Assembly: GCA_963969595.1 (NCBI GenBank)
Contig: OZ018412.1
Coordinates: 3,350,501-3,414,500 of the forward strand
From: Neckera pumila
Lineage: Eukaryota; Streptophyta; Bryopsida; Hypnales; Neckeraceae
DNA: 64,000 nucleotides
Direction: 5' to 3'
The notes beneath the pieces were generated by a model. That model was given only the letters and a program-made list of their open reading frames with translations. It was not told the origin of the DNA and made no database searches. Shown here piece after piece: positions 1 through 12,499 of the stretch (the stretch's first letter is position 1; every line of letters starts with the position of its first letter). The position numbers were made by a program, and so were the translations under genes.

Positions 1-230
1 AGAATCTTTTTTATTTATTTTGAATACTTGTTATTTCAAGAGTTTGATATTTTTTCCACACATTCCTACATAAGTCTAATACACAATCCTATGGTTGAAT
101 ATGCCAAAATCGGAAGTGTAGTTCTTTTCAAAATAGCTATTTGCACTAGAAATGACAATTTTGGTGTGTTTTTTAGTGAAACATAGTCATGAACATTCAA
201 GGGTTTATGAGCACATTTACCCCATTACAA
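1..230. repeat. 3' fragment of TTAA-bounded repeat family A
   Basis: This stretch matches the last 200 bases of the full-length family A element at 16802-17712. Shared landmarks are a run around TTTTTCC.CACA, then CCTATGGTTAGATGTGC-like text, then AATGACAATTTTGG-like text. The terminal CCTTTAGGGG box is not recognisable here, so the copy is old or truncated. No coding potential seen. Confidence 0.6.
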
Positions 231-1910
231 GAAGAATGAGGCTTGAAGAAGGCCCCTAAATGTAGACCAATAGCAATGTCATAATAAAGATTAAAAAAAC
301 CAAAAAAGTTGGTCAAATTTTAGCCAACAAGAATTGCGATTATTAATTTTTTTAAATTGAATTTTTTTAAAATTCAACAAGTGATGTCAACAGTGGTCCA
401 ATTTTGTGGCCCTTTTTAGGTCCTATTTTTCTTGTAATGCTAAGTGCTCTAATGGACGTATTCAAGAAAATGAACAAAGTGCTTCAAAAGTGGTCTTTTG
501 TCAAAATAACTTCTCATTCATTAATAAAAATAATACTTAAATATTCAAAAAATAATGTTTAAATATTCAAAAAATAATCTTGTTTTTGGACCCATTTGAT
601 TAAATTGAGATGGATACAATATTAGTAAAAAGATATAAACAAGAATATGAAAAAACTCAAGAAAGGAATTTGGACATGAAAGAGTGAAATTAAGTAGTGC
701 ATCCAAAATCAACAACTGAAGATATAATATTGTTGTATATTTGTTGACTCTAAATGTAGGATTGTGGTGCATAATATTTGTTATTGGTTTTGAATACACT
801 TACTTTAGTGCAGATTTGAAATTCAAATATTTGTCTTGTAAGACTATCTATGTCCAAATCTTGGAACCACCTGTTATTGATCAAATTTTCTTAACAACCA
901 TGGTTGTATATTAGTGAGATTTGAAATATTTTGTTATGTGTTGATAAATTTTGTCTAAATATGCTTAGATGAAGTCCATGTGTAGTATTTGAATATTGTA
1001 TGCAAAAGTTATAAGAGGCAAAAGTTTAATTGATAGATTTTCAAACATACACAAATTTATTGCTCTTTAATAGAACATTTTACAATGAATATCTATTTAG
1101 TATCTTGATTTATTAGGGCATATATTTGGATATACACTCAATAACGAGTGATCATACTTTAGAGCAATATTGTCAATGGTATTCTACACAATTCCTTTTC
1201 TTCTCCCAAACCCTTGTATTTTAGGAGAATTATGTGTAATAATTATGATGGTTTGGATATAAGAATTAGATTTTATATTTGAATGTTGGATTGGATGTTG
1301 AACTATGTGTTTAACCATATTTGTTAAAATTCCATTGCATTTTGGAATCCCAAATGCACAAATTAAATAGTCATTTATATCTCAAGAGATTTCAACAGAA
1401 AAAAATGTAAACAGAAACAATTATAACTACAAGATTCGAATCTTACCTTTGTAGGAACAAATGGAATTTCCTTGGTCACAATAGGGGTAGTCACTTGTTC
1501 TCCAAGAATGAAACTTCTATGAAGAATGAAAAGTTGTGGAGAGAAAAGAAGAACCAATTAGGAGCCTAAATCCATGAAGGTGTGACACCTCTTTTCTTGT
1601 GAATAGAGAATGGAAATGGAGAATGGACAACAAGATTTACTACTGCAAAATACAAAGCTCTCCAACATATAGAACTTGCAAAACTCTAAACTCGCAAACA
1701 CCAAAAATTGTGCAAAAGAACCCGCAACACAACAGAAAGAACCAATGAGAAGAAGTGAGGAGGTGAAAAGTAAGGGCAATATGGACAATAGAGGAATCTT
1801 TGGCATGCAGAGGAGGTGAAAAGAATCATGACAATTCAAAAAGTGAGATGAAAACTTCTATGAAGAAATCTTTTTCACGCCCATTTATCACTTCTGGAGG
1901 AGAAGAATAG
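231..1910. other. AT-rich intergenic DNA, no gene seen
   Basis: Strongly AT-rich, with stop codons in every frame. Only short chance open frames occur, none with a recognisable domain. No tRNA-like or rRNA-like sequence was noticed. Confidence 0.6.
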
Positions 1911-2002
1911 CCATTCTCAATCTTCAAAGAATGGGACCTTGGCAAGCCACAGTGAGCCAATGAAAGAGCGCCACGTCCCCATTCTCTAAAGATTGAGAAT
2001 GG
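1911..2002. mobile_element. 92-bp inverted-repeat mini-element
   Basis: The left arm 1911-1937 starts CCATTCTCAATCTT and the right arm 1975-2002 ends AAGATTGAGAATGG. The arms are inverted copies of about 27 bases with few mismatches around a 37-base centre. This is the architecture of a very short MITE or a hairpin. No clear target-site duplication was found. Confidence 0.55.
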
Positions 2003-2505
2003 AATTGAAAAATCTGTGACTACTCCTAATATTTACTTCTAATTTATATTTTCATAATAGGAGGCCAAGGTTGTTTGAATTTTTGTGAAGCCTTCACTAG
2101 GTTGCTTTTGTATGCTTTGATATTCATATTGATGATATCTAAGTGAAATGATATTGACTTTTGGAGGAATTTGAGACATTAAAGACTATAGGATGATTAC
2201 TTTAAACACTTTATGTAGTCTATATTAAGCATATTTTCATATCATTAACAACTTCAAAAAGCTTCTATATTAAAAAAACTATTTGCTATATTTAGCATAT
2301 TCTCATATCATAAACAACTACTAGAAGCTTCTGTATAAAAAATCATTTGCTCTACACAGACACATTGGCTATATTTAGATTCAATTGGGCTCATTTTGTT
2401 TTAAAAAGATGCAACTTTGAGTCTTTGACAAGTCTCAAATTGACAATCATAGTGTTTATTAATAAATTGAAACTTTGAAAATGGAAATTCAATGAAAATT
2501 CACTA

Positions 2506-2775
2506 CACTATAAATGATATTTAGTGTAGTATGACATTTAGTGTTTTACCCTCCTACCAGCCATTTTACTTGTCTTCAATTTTACTTGTCTTCAATCTTT
2601 TCCTTTGCAAGTTCATTTTTTTAACGTGTTCTAACACTAAATGTAAACCTTTTCAGATTCAGATTTACCATAGAGCATATTTAGTGTTAGAAATTAGATT
2701 TAGTGTTACTTACTTATGATATTTAGTGTCAAGGTTCGTAATTAGTGTTGCCAACACTAAATATCATTTTTAGTG
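2506..2775. mobile_element. 270-bp TIR element with CACTA...TAGTG ends
   Basis: The ends are inverted copies of about 22 bases with one mismatch. The left starts CACTATAAATG and the right ends CATTTTTAGTG; TA flanks both sides. The motif TTTAGTGTT or its complement recurs at least six times inside, as expected of subterminal transposase-binding repeats. CACTA/TAGTG ends suggest the CACTA (CMC) superfamily, but the matching flanking TA would also fit Tc1/mariner. There is no transposase, so it is non-autonomous. Confidence 0.65.
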
Positions 2776-3666
2776 TACTGATCATGAAATACAAAGCCCC
2801 GAATGGGAATGAGATTATAGAAATGAATCGAATATCTGTAAACAATAAACTCACGAAAGAAAAAAGAAAAAGAAATACACCAGTAATGAAACGGACATTC
2901 GCAAGAGTGAAATCTCAGATGAAAACGTTACCATAATTCACAAAAGTAAGATATGTTCAAAGGAAAATGAAATGGATATCCACAACTAGAAATGAAGTGC
3001 ATTTTACTTGAAATGGAAACGGAAAGTCACATTCCGACGGAAAAGGAATGGAAATCCACATTCAAATTGAATTACTTGCACCAGTCTACATGAAATCAAG
3101 CAACTTGCTAAGAAAAATGAGAGTGACAAGCATCCATATTCAAACTGTGATGAGCGGGAGCTTCTCTTTGCAACCAGGCGTCGGTATCACGAGATTGGGA
3201 ACTCGATCGCTACTGCCCACTCTCCACTGACTGGAAAACAAATCACTTCCAGAAACTGTTATGTTTTTCACATGGATGATCATGTGACTGCTGCCTCAAA
3301 TGAAAGTCCGGCCCAGATTGATTAAAGAATTTGCGTTGCTTCGTCATTGTAAGGAACAAGGGATGGGTTTGGCAGTGGGTTCATACGGAATGATTGAGAG
3401 GACTCTAAAATGAAAAGTAATTCTAATGGTGAATTGGGCGTGTACCTCTGTCAAGAATGATGATTGGGACGATCCAAAGCGTCACCTGGCATGGTTCAAA
3501 TTTTGAAACTTGTGGACCCCTACGTGTAGCGAGTCCCTGCAAGCACTTACCCTATCCAGAAATAACTAGAGTGCCCATCTTTCAATTAAGTGGTAACTCA
3601 AGCGAGCTTCACAAAGGCCCTTACTATGATATGACTAGTTAGGTCTTGAAATATCGACCCTCCAGC
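2776..3666. other. 3' flank of the receptor-kinase gene
   Basis: Purine-rich low-complexity DNA with repeated GAAATGGAAA-like strings, followed by more balanced sequence from about 3150 that probably holds the 3' UTR and terminator of the minus-strand kinase gene. No other gene seen. Confidence 0.4.
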
Positions 3667-6600
3667 TTATGGCCAATGTGTTGCGTATTCTCTGGGTGCA
3701 TGGTGATTATGTCCACCATTGACAGCAGCTCCATGATCGCTCTTCGTGACTGCTTTGGTGGATGCCCTCAACCTGTACCAGGCGGGTGGCTTGTGTCCGG
3801 TAGAGGTCTTGAGAGGGCCGGAATTACTCTGGCGACGAAAAGACCCGGTGAGCTGCCTAACAGGGCGACCCGAATCTGACAATGCCGCTGAGACCGATAT
3901 CGGCCGCACATCGAGGTCCCTGCTGTACAGTGGTCCGGAGTCGTAGTCGCTGCTGAGGAACGAGGAATCCGGCAGAAACCGTGCTCGGGGGTCGCTGCTG
4001 GCCCCGAATTTGGTCAGGTCGGGGGAATAGTCCCCCGGGTGAGACTCACAGACGTCGGAGTCGTTGTAGACCAGTTTCAGAGCTTGCACGACTTCGCCCA
4101 TGAAGGGCCTGTGCGACACTTCAGGCTGGACACACATGGAAGCAATGGCAGCCACCTTGGCGAAGTCATCAAATGGAAAATCGCCCTGAAGGTCTGGATC
4201 GACTAACATCTCCAAACCTTCCCTTGTTGTAAGCAGAGGACGCGCCCATGTAACCAAATTCTGCTGTCCTTCGGGGTTATCCATGTCCACAGGCATCCTC
4301 CCGGAGAGAAGCTCGAGAAGGACCACCCCATAGCTGTATACGTCACTCTTCACGAGGAGGTGGCCGGTCATGGCGTATTCAGGGGCCACGTACCTGCGAA
4401 TTTCAAAGCATCCATGCTAGTTACGGTTCGTTCAATCGTCGGGACAACAGCGACAATTAATATCCACAACTGCGAGCTAGGAGGCACTAACCATCGAGGA
4501 AAAACAAGAAACCTCCACAGTAGTGACAAGCTAGGTTACAGCGCTGCTAATTCCTGGAAATTATTTAGTTCTTGACCAGACCAGAACTCACCCAAAAGTA
4601 CCCATGACGCGAGTGGATATATGCTGACTGTGCCCTCCTTCAGCTGCTGCCTTGGCCAGGCCAAAATCGGATACTTTAGGAGTGTAGTCCATTTCCAATA
4701 AAATATTGCTAGCTTTGAAATCTCGATGTATCACTCGCGGATTCGAATCCTCGTGAAGATAAGCTAGACCCCTTGCTGATCCCAGTGCAATTTTCAGCCT
4801 GGCCTCCCAATCTAGTGGCGCAATATATTTGTCTATGCCTGCAAATGAGACAATAAATAGGTCGGCAAAGAAGCAAGAAGAATTCATGAATTAGAAACCA
4901 GGACAGAAGATGGCAAATTCTACAAGGTACGCATTCTTAGCAAGTTTTCTCAGGATTCTTAGGACCCTTAACCACGTCTGTGTGCTAGAATTTCCAAAGA
5001 TATCTGAAAGCCTAAAGCTATGGATTGAAAGGAGTCTTATGGAACCTGCTATTGAAAGCTACTAGTGCTTACCATGCAAATGCGACTCGACACTGCCATT
5101 GGAAATGAGTTCATATACCAAGCATCGAATGTCCTCTGTGCAAATGCCAACGAGTTTGACAAGGTTTCGATGATGCAATCTACTCAGCATCTCCACTTCA
5201 GCAACAAACTCTCGACCTCCTTGCTGATCCCCGCGAGTTAATACTTTCACAGCTACAGGTGTTCTGTCATCCAATTTCCCCTGATAGACCGTCCCAAAGC
5301 CTCCCTGTCCAACGATGTTTTCAGGTTTGAAGTTCTCAGTTGCTCTGACGAGTTCAGCCAGCGAGAAACACCTGGCAGTTACTGTATACCCCGGCACGCT
5401 CGATTCACCTGAGAACGATGCAGCTGACTGAAAGCTTCCGGATGCTACAGAAATTCCTCCTGTGGACGCACAGAAACCACATAAATTAATCTTTTTGAGG
5501 CAGTAAATGCACATCATATAGTAGTAACAAAGATTTAGCAGTATAAAAGCGTGTATCTTTCAACGTAAGAGGCAGACTGCACTGCAATCTCTGCGTCTTA
5601 CTAATACACATTATTTTGCATTATTTTGCACTTGTAAGTCCCCTCTGTCTCTTAAAATGATTGCTAGATGACGCTTTGAAATCAGAATGCCAATAATGGA
5701 GCAAAAACAACACCCCTCTGGCAATTATATTCTGCCTCGATAGCATTCTCATAGCATCATATTGAAAAGGGGTTGCTCCTTCAAGTGCCGGTTGTCGCAT
5801 TTGCACCTCCAGCGACGTTTGCGTGTAATGAACTGAAACCTTCAACCCTTAGATTGTGGTTCCAATTTCAAATGAGAAGTTAGGAGTACCTGAACGAGAA
5901 GGGCGTTTTCCAGAAGGATAATTGAGCTCCGTGGCCTTTTCCAGTGACTGGACCCGGTTATTACATTTCAGCATTATTAGCCAGATAACACCGAGACTGA
6001 TCACTGCACCCATCGTCGATGCTAGGGCAATCACAGCGACTTTTGCACTACTCATCTTGTGACCAACGTTATTAAGGCCCACTCCAATAGGTCGCTGAGC
6101 AGCCCCTCCACTGCTTAATGGAGGAAGGGCAGAATCTGGCTCTGCTTGAGAAGGTGGTGAAGGTGGCAGGCCTACAAAACAAATTCAAGCCAAGAGTGCG
6201 TATTGATGGAAAAATACAGGAATACGTGTGTTTGTTCAAGATGCCAATTAAAGAATGAGCTTCAACACCGGACCAGGAAACGAAACGAATATTTATCTTC
6301 CAAATTACTTATGTCCTTTAGGAAAGAAAAAATAGTTAGACAAGTTCAACGCCCTGCCTTCCACAATGAATCTCATACTTTCAAACAGTTCAACATAATA
6401 TTTGAGACAGACTTCACGGTAGATGTTTCTATCAAAATTCAACTCTTCGTACTTACCCTCAGTATTCAAGAAAACATCCATGATACTATACGTCTGGTAC
6501 CAAAACCTGGCTAATAGACTCTAGAACATCGAAGTGCGATAACCTAAGGCTTATGAAGTCGTTACCTGGATAGCGTACTGAAATGACCAGGTAATGACCA

Positions 6601-8389
6601 AAAAGTGTTTCGTTGAGTTTCAATCTGCGCTCCCAGATTTGGGAAGCCAGAAGCACTGCAGTAGTGTTATCAAAAGCCGTTGCCAAAGGAACAAACTGGG
6701 CAGTCACATCTGTCTTGTCCTGGAACTGAGAAACCGCATTCGCCCCCATGATTCGCACTTGGCTTTGTTGTAGGAAAAGACTCTCGGCAAGTTCCGTAGC
6801 CAATACAGCCACGAGCGGAAATAGTTTTTCAAGACTGATTGTTAATTGTAAACTTGTAGTCATAGGTATTACGCATCCACAAGGAGCACCCGCTGGCGCG
6901 GTGGTATATCCGTCTTCACATTCTTTGCAATCTGTTGGACATTTAGAAAATTCTTGGCACAGTTATCGTCTCCTTGATTTTGCAATTGGCAGTACGTCAT
7001 AGTCTTAAATGTCATTTAGTCTCGGTCAATTCTGCCACTCACTCCTCTCTCTACGATTCAGTCGCTAATCCAGAGACATAACACAATCGAAAATAATTCC
7101 ACAGAACATAACTCACAACGGAATTCAACGAATAGTGTATAAGGAATTTCTTAGAAAATCTATGTACCTTGAGTATTATTTGGAGGCGGAGCAGAGATTA
7201 TCGGTGGCATCGGGGCGAACACTGGAGCTGGAGCTGGCGCTGTTTGCCATAGAAGTTCAATCAATGAGTCAAGAGGCAGAAAATTGTACTGCTAAAAAAC
7301 TCATGAATCCCATCTCAGCAAGTCAGTAGATCAAGCAATAAGCTTCAAGAAGCAATGCAACAAGTAGATTCGGCATCAATGAACATTAATTATATTGATA
7401 CCAGAGATTTGTTTATTGAAAATAGTTTAGAATATTTAGTGATCTTTCTAAATCATCTGACCTCCGCGCCGGGGACGACGACGCCCTCGTGCTCTTGGAG
7501 AAGGGGCTGGAATCGGCCTTCTAGACCTTGTCCGATTTGGATGGCGGTGTCTTACAGGTGAAGCTGCTAACGAAGAATCTACTATTTGCAGGTGCAGAAC
7601 CTGCGGTGCTACCGCAGGTTGCAGATGTAGAATTTCAGATGCTCGTGGATGCATCGCTAAATTACCAGATGGAAAATTATCAGAAGATGGGAAGGAGGGA
7701 GCGCCTGAGAGAAATTTCTGGGCTGCAGGAGGAACCTTAGGAGAGGGTTCATCCGCTGCTGGATATGGCATGGCTGCAGCAAAATGCAATGCGATAAATC
7801 AGTCCAAAATTAGATGAATTCTAGGTAAACAATCAAAATTTAATTAGAATGTTTAGGTGCTAGTCTATCCATATTTCACATCTTTAAGAGGACGTGGCCG
7901 CTGACCAACATAGAGTACGTAATAAGAATGCATACAAAAAAATTCTCACGCAAAACTGATAGAACAATAATACATTAACACACTCGGACTCGAAGATACC
8001 CGACAATCTATGTAAATTACTGAACATTAATCACAAAAACAATATTTCCTAGCCTGAGAATGTGAAATTGTTGGGTCTCGAACAAGAACAAAATGTATTC
8101 TAAACTCCAGCGGCTGTTTTTGTGACTCATGTGGCCTGTTACTGAGCAACACCTTCGACTCAAGACAATTAATTATGTAATCGAATGGATGTGCAATTAT
8201 TCTGTCCATGAAACCATCCAACTCAATCTCTTGTTGGGCATGACAGTTAGTGGTAAGTAAGAAAATTTCTGAAAATTAAGAATGAGTAGATAGAGGGGAC
8301 AGCACAATACCATGCCCAAGCCTGGATATATTGGTAGCCATGAGCAGCACAGTAAGCAACCCTGCAAATATGCAGGCATTGCAGCGCAT
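3667..8389 (-). CDS. ALE2-like receptor-like serine/threonine kinase (8 exons, 823 aa)
   Basis: Probable cell-surface receptor kinase of the ABNORMAL LEAF SHAPE 2 type; ALE2 acts in epidermal and cuticle development in Arabidopsis. Exons: 8311-8389, 7462-7773, 7168-7239, 6566-6931, 5890-6171, 5073-5459, 4592-4838, 3667-4393. The joins give 824 codons including the stop, all introns GT-AG. Residues 1-26 read as a signal peptide (hydrophobic core [11 protein letters not shown]). Pro/Ser-rich region 27-154; Cys cluster C156, C159, C172, C174 (CGCVIPM). The family module follows, with [10 protein letters not shown] and [11 protein letters not shown]. Membrane segment about 321-344. Kinase: [11 protein letters not shown] 421-431, catalytic lysine K442 (VAVK), HRDFK with D539, DFG at 557-559, then APEYAMTG; all catalytic residues are present. 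The C-terminal tail is Ser-rich. The start ATG gives the signal peptide and a matching splice phase. Certain of family; orthology to ALE2 itself is inference. Confidence 0.93.
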
Positions 8390-10661
8390 GATGGCTCTCA
8401 CCAGTCTTCAAGAGATCTCCCTTGACACTCCTCTTCTATCCTTCCCATCCGTTTTGCTGTGAAAAACGAGAATTATTTTGGCGTAGGACCTAGCTTAATT
8501 CCAGAATGAAATCGCGGCTCAGCACATGGCTGAATAATGCCGGAAATTTGGCATTTAGTCAGCATCCAGAACTCTTGCCTTCAAGTTCGCACCATTTGTA
8601 TACATCCAAATTAAAGAGTCGTGCGTAACTAGAATTTCTGTGCTGAAGGACTTCACTCAAAGCTCGTGGCACAAGTCAGATGCACCACCAGAATACTCTG
8701 TCAGCACCATGGAGGAGCTGTAATCTGGGCTCCTCATTTTCGTCAAGACCTTCATTGTCATCCTTGTAAACAACAGAAAAAGTCCTGAGGTCATGATCTG
8801 AACATTTTGCAGTCATATCTCCTCGCCAATTCCTGGACTCCATTGTTCATAAAACATCCAATGAAGGCGAATATTCCACGACAGATTGCTCTGTCCTTCC
8901 ATCGATTTCTTGAAAATTTTGTCTGAAGTTTCTTACTCCAACTCAGTCAATGCCCTAGTCCTTGTTCCCGTCAGTCTTCAATTTCTATCCCCTGAAGAAT
9001 CCAAACCGTTACTGAGCGGACTCTCGGAATTGCGTTTCTAAAGTAGCCATTTCCATTTCCAGTTTTAGTAGTCGATAGACCCTATTCTTTAAAGGGTACA
9101 AGATTAAAGATCTGGACGAAGCCATATTCTGACAGCATGCTGAAAGGGCGATTTGCCAATCATGTACTCTATCACCAGCAAGCGCACGTACGTCACTAGT
9201 TATGCCATGTTCTCCCAGAATGTCTCCAAATTTAAAGCAACCGTCGAAGAGTCCCAAGAGGAATGTAGACTGCAGAAGGAGAAATCCGAAATTCGACAGC
9301 CACTTATGAATACCTGCAACCTGTAAATTCACTAGCATTATTAACTTTCAGTCTCTGCATTAACAGATACTTTACACGAGACAAAAATATCGCAATATTC
9401 AAAAGAAGCAGTAATCGATACTAGGAACGACACATACTTAATGCAATGACTATTTACACTCAGAAATGTCAGCGTCAGCCTTAAAGGTCTCAAACAAGCA
9501 GACAACGACACGAACGACTACTCGGAGAATGCAATTAATCATCGCCTTCACACAGAGGACCGAAGTCTTTACAGCAGAGCGTGCTCTCGCACAATGCCAC
9601 CAACTAGATGCACACTACTACTCATTAATTCTGTCAGTTTCTATTCGAGCACACTTGACAAGGATATTACCGTCGTTTCTCAAGACTCATACTGGCTACT
9701 GTTTCGTCTTCAGTTCCTTCTCTCTCCTCCGCCGTTTGTCTATTACCCAACACTAAAAGGCCAGACCAAACGCCGTTCCAGCTCCGCATAAATGGACTTG
9801 CCGAGAACGAATGAAGCTAGCCAGCAGCAATGCAGACCTCTCCAACAGCCAAAGAAAAATATACACCAAGACAGAAAGTCCCTGCGTCTCACCTATCATA
9901 GCGCAGCGCCTGCATTGCAAGCCTTGCCCTACTTAACTTGTTCAGCGCGCCTTTCAAGCTAGCAGCAAGAGCCGCGCCTGCTCCTGTCGTCACCAACGCA
10001 AACGGAACACCAACTAACCACCTCCTAGGCGCAGAGGCTCGAGCCTCGACCTAAGCTCCCGGCCGTCTAGCTCCCGTCCTGACCTCCTCGGGCAGAGCTC
10101 TCTGGCCTAGCTAGTCCCGCCACAGCCAGCTCCTAGCTAGACTAAACTACAGCATGAAAGACTGCAATGCCGCAAAATTAGAACCTGGAAGCAATCACCA
10201 TGTTCTCCTCCGCCCTTCTCCGGCCTTTACTAGCTAGCTCTCGTCTTCCGGCCTTCTCCTGCTGGAACACTAGCTGTGCAAGAAATGGCGGACAAAGGTC
10301 GGGGAGTCAGCTAGCTATGGCGGTCAGAGGTCGGAGGAGAGCCTTGAGGCGACGACGACAACGACGAGAGACGCAACGGAAGCCCAAGGATGGCTTTCTT
10401 TCGGGTCTGCGCTGCGCTGCTCCGCCTGGCTGTGGCAGCAGACGCTGTGGGGCCTCCATCAATGGCGCGCCATTCTCTCGCGGGTCCACGGGCTGGGCTG
10501 GGGTGGGGTGGGGTGGGTTACCCGTCCGCGGTCAGCGGGCCTGCTCCGGTTGTGGGAATAGGGGCACGGTAACACCTACCTCATTCATTTGAAATCAGAT
10601 GTTCATCTGTCTCCGTGAGTCGGTATAAATGTGGTTGGCAACTTGGCATTGCCTAACTGCC
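8390..10661 (-). promoter_or_regulatory. Putative leader and promoter region of the ALE2-like gene
   Basis: About 2.3 kb with no convincing gene. GC content rises sharply between about 9.9 and 10.6 kb, with many CTAGCT and CTCCTC-like pyrimidine-rich strings, unlike the surrounding AT-rich DNA. This is typical of a plant promoter/5' UTR zone, so transcription of the kinase may start near 10 kb with a spliced leader. Open frames of 60-130 codons in the GC-rich tract have no recognisable domain. The extent is inferred, not seen. Confidence 0.4.
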
Positions 10662-10664
10662 TTA

Positions 10665-11439
10665 GACCATCTGCAATGCTGTCCTACTATAAGGTCGGAC
10701 CACCCATTTCCAACCAGGGACCAGTGCCGCTAGTGCACCTATTTCCAATCAAGGCTTGTAATGTGTTTTTTACTCCTTTTTAAGGTTGGAACTAGTAAGA
10801 TCATGACACATGTCCTAAAGTATGCAAAAAAAGTAACAAGAAAATAGATAGTAGGAAGCTAGTTCTTGAGTGATCAGAATTGGAAGACTCTAGAGATTGG
10901 AAATTGGTTTGGAACACTTTTTGACTCCAAAATTCACAAAAAATTTTGTTTTGCAAAAGACATTTTGAAAATTTTGCAATCTTACTATTTTCTATATCCC
11001 TACACAAGAAAATCTCCATTATAGTCAATTGCTCACCGTCTGTGCCACAGTTGCTTAAGTGATTAGGTATAGGTGGTCCGACCCCAATATCGGTATAGCT
11101 AACTTTTGAACACTAAATAATTAGAATTTGACAATTGTCTCATTGGAAGCACATTAGAAAGAATTTGGAGAAGAGACAAGAAACTTCAAAATTAGACATT
11201 GGACAAGTACTTCAAAAGCAAGGTAAAAATCTCTGATTTTCAGATACTTCTATAATTTCAGATTTTTACCTTGCTTTTGAAGTACTTGTCCCATGTCTAA
11301 TTCTGAATTTTCTTGTCCCTTCTCCAAATTCTATCTGATGCACTTCAAATAATACAATTTTCAAGTGCTAATTATTTAACGTCCAAAAGTTAGCTGTACC
11401 TATATTGGGCTATATACTGGGACAACATTGCAGATGGTC
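10665..11439. mobile_element. Harbinger/Tourist-like MITE (775 bp) with TTA duplication
   Basis: The left end GACCATCTGCAATGCTGTCC is matched in inverse by the right end near 11420-11439 with about one mismatch. TTA flanks both sides (10662-10664 and 11440-11442). TTA target duplication plus ends starting with G are hallmarks of PIF/Harbinger elements. It contains a second, larger inverted repeat (11079-11412), so it may be composite. No transposase. Confidence 0.75.
11079..11412. repeat. Long hairpin with about 155-bp arms
   Basis: The left arm (about 11079-11245) and right arm (about 11255-11412) are inverted copies, roughly 80 percent identical. They are near-perfect next to the short loop (AAGTACTTCAAAAGCAAGGT and its complement). 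Transcribed RNA would fold into a long imperfect hairpin of the kind from which plant small RNAs arise. Confidence 0.75.
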
Positions 11440-11479
11440 TTAGGTAGGAGGTCTTTAACCTGACTAGGTTCTAAAAGCG

Positions 11480-12300
11480 TCTTCTAATTCTAATGCAGAG
11501 GTACATTTTGCTTCCTTAAATGGACTACCAATGTTCCTATAGTGTACACTAGTGTGCCCTATATCATTGCCACAATATAGTAAACTGGTATAATAAATTA
11601 GAAATAAAAGTAATTTTTTAGTTCATAATAATTCACAAAACCTTCAAAAATTTCAATAACTTTCATAGTATAGGTCCAAATGCCACGAAACAAAGTCCAT
11701 GCACCCTTATTTGGTGAGGACTTTTCAACAGCACCAAGAACGCGATTGGGGACGCACAGTAGAGGTGATCTCACCATAACAAAACAAAATAAACAAATAG
11801 CCTAACTTAAGGTATGGATTTCAAAAGGCGGATGCTTTTATTGACCATTGCGTTTCAACTTCAAAAATTTATACTACCTCCGTCCCACTAAAAAGCTCCT
11901 TATTTTATCTATTGTTTTTCTTATGCTAATTTCATTGACCATGTTGTAAAATGTATAATTTGGAATGGTCTAAATTTCATATCACCACAATCCATAAAGA
12001 ACATTGTATCTGTTCAATGCAACCAAAATAAAATTGAACCCAAGCAAGCTTCCAATATGTGTTTTCAAAACTACTAAAAAAAACAGGTGGTAAAATCAAG
12101 AGCTTTTTAGTGGGAGAGAGGTAGTAATTAATTTTACAAAGGTTCAACAAATATGAAACGACTTGGATTGGATGCCAATTCCATTATTTTTCCTACTAAA
12201 AATATATATTAAGGAGTTTAGTTTCCTCCAAATGCAATCAGTTCTTAAAGGCACACTTTCTTGACCTCCTACATTACATTTGTGAATTTCTTTTATTAGT
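11480..12300. repeat. Repeat family F/E copy carrying a Stowaway insertion
   Basis: The outer sequence aligns with 56840-57140. Landmarks are TTTCAACTTCAAAAATT, then after a gap GACTTGGATT, ATGCCAATTCCAT and CAATCA(G/A)TTCTTAAA. The segment 11545-11720 also matches 52085-52225 (family E, starting ACTAGTGTGCCCT). The 251-bp Stowaway-like element at 11874-12124 interrupts this copy and is absent at 57 kb. Confidence 0.65.
11874..12124. mobile_element. Stowaway-like MITE (251 bp), TA duplication
   Basis: The left end reads CTACCTCCGTCCCACTAAAA and the right end is its inverted copy (ending GTGGGAGAGAGGTAG). TA flanks both sides. CTCCCTCCGTCCC is the known terminal consensus of plant Stowaway elements (Tc1/mariner). 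The related copy of the host repeat at 56945-57000 lacks the insert and keeps a single TA. Non-autonomous. Confidence 0.88.
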
Positions 12301-12499
12301 TTTCTATTTAGGACAGCAAAGACTTATACCTTGGAATTGCATGCAAATAAGGGGAAAATGGATGTGAATGTTCATCCACAATATTATCTATTACTAGTAA
12401 CTTTCATTTAAATTTCAAACCTAATTTCTTTATTAGAGCAGACTACCTTGTGAGGGCCGCTTTACACTACCATTACACTACAATGTACACTGCAATGGG

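Noticed and set aside
10200..10592. 130-codon plus-strand frame in the GC-rich tract
   Set aside because: Arg/Gly-rich composition typical of random GC-rich DNA; no domain and several overlapping frames of similar length.
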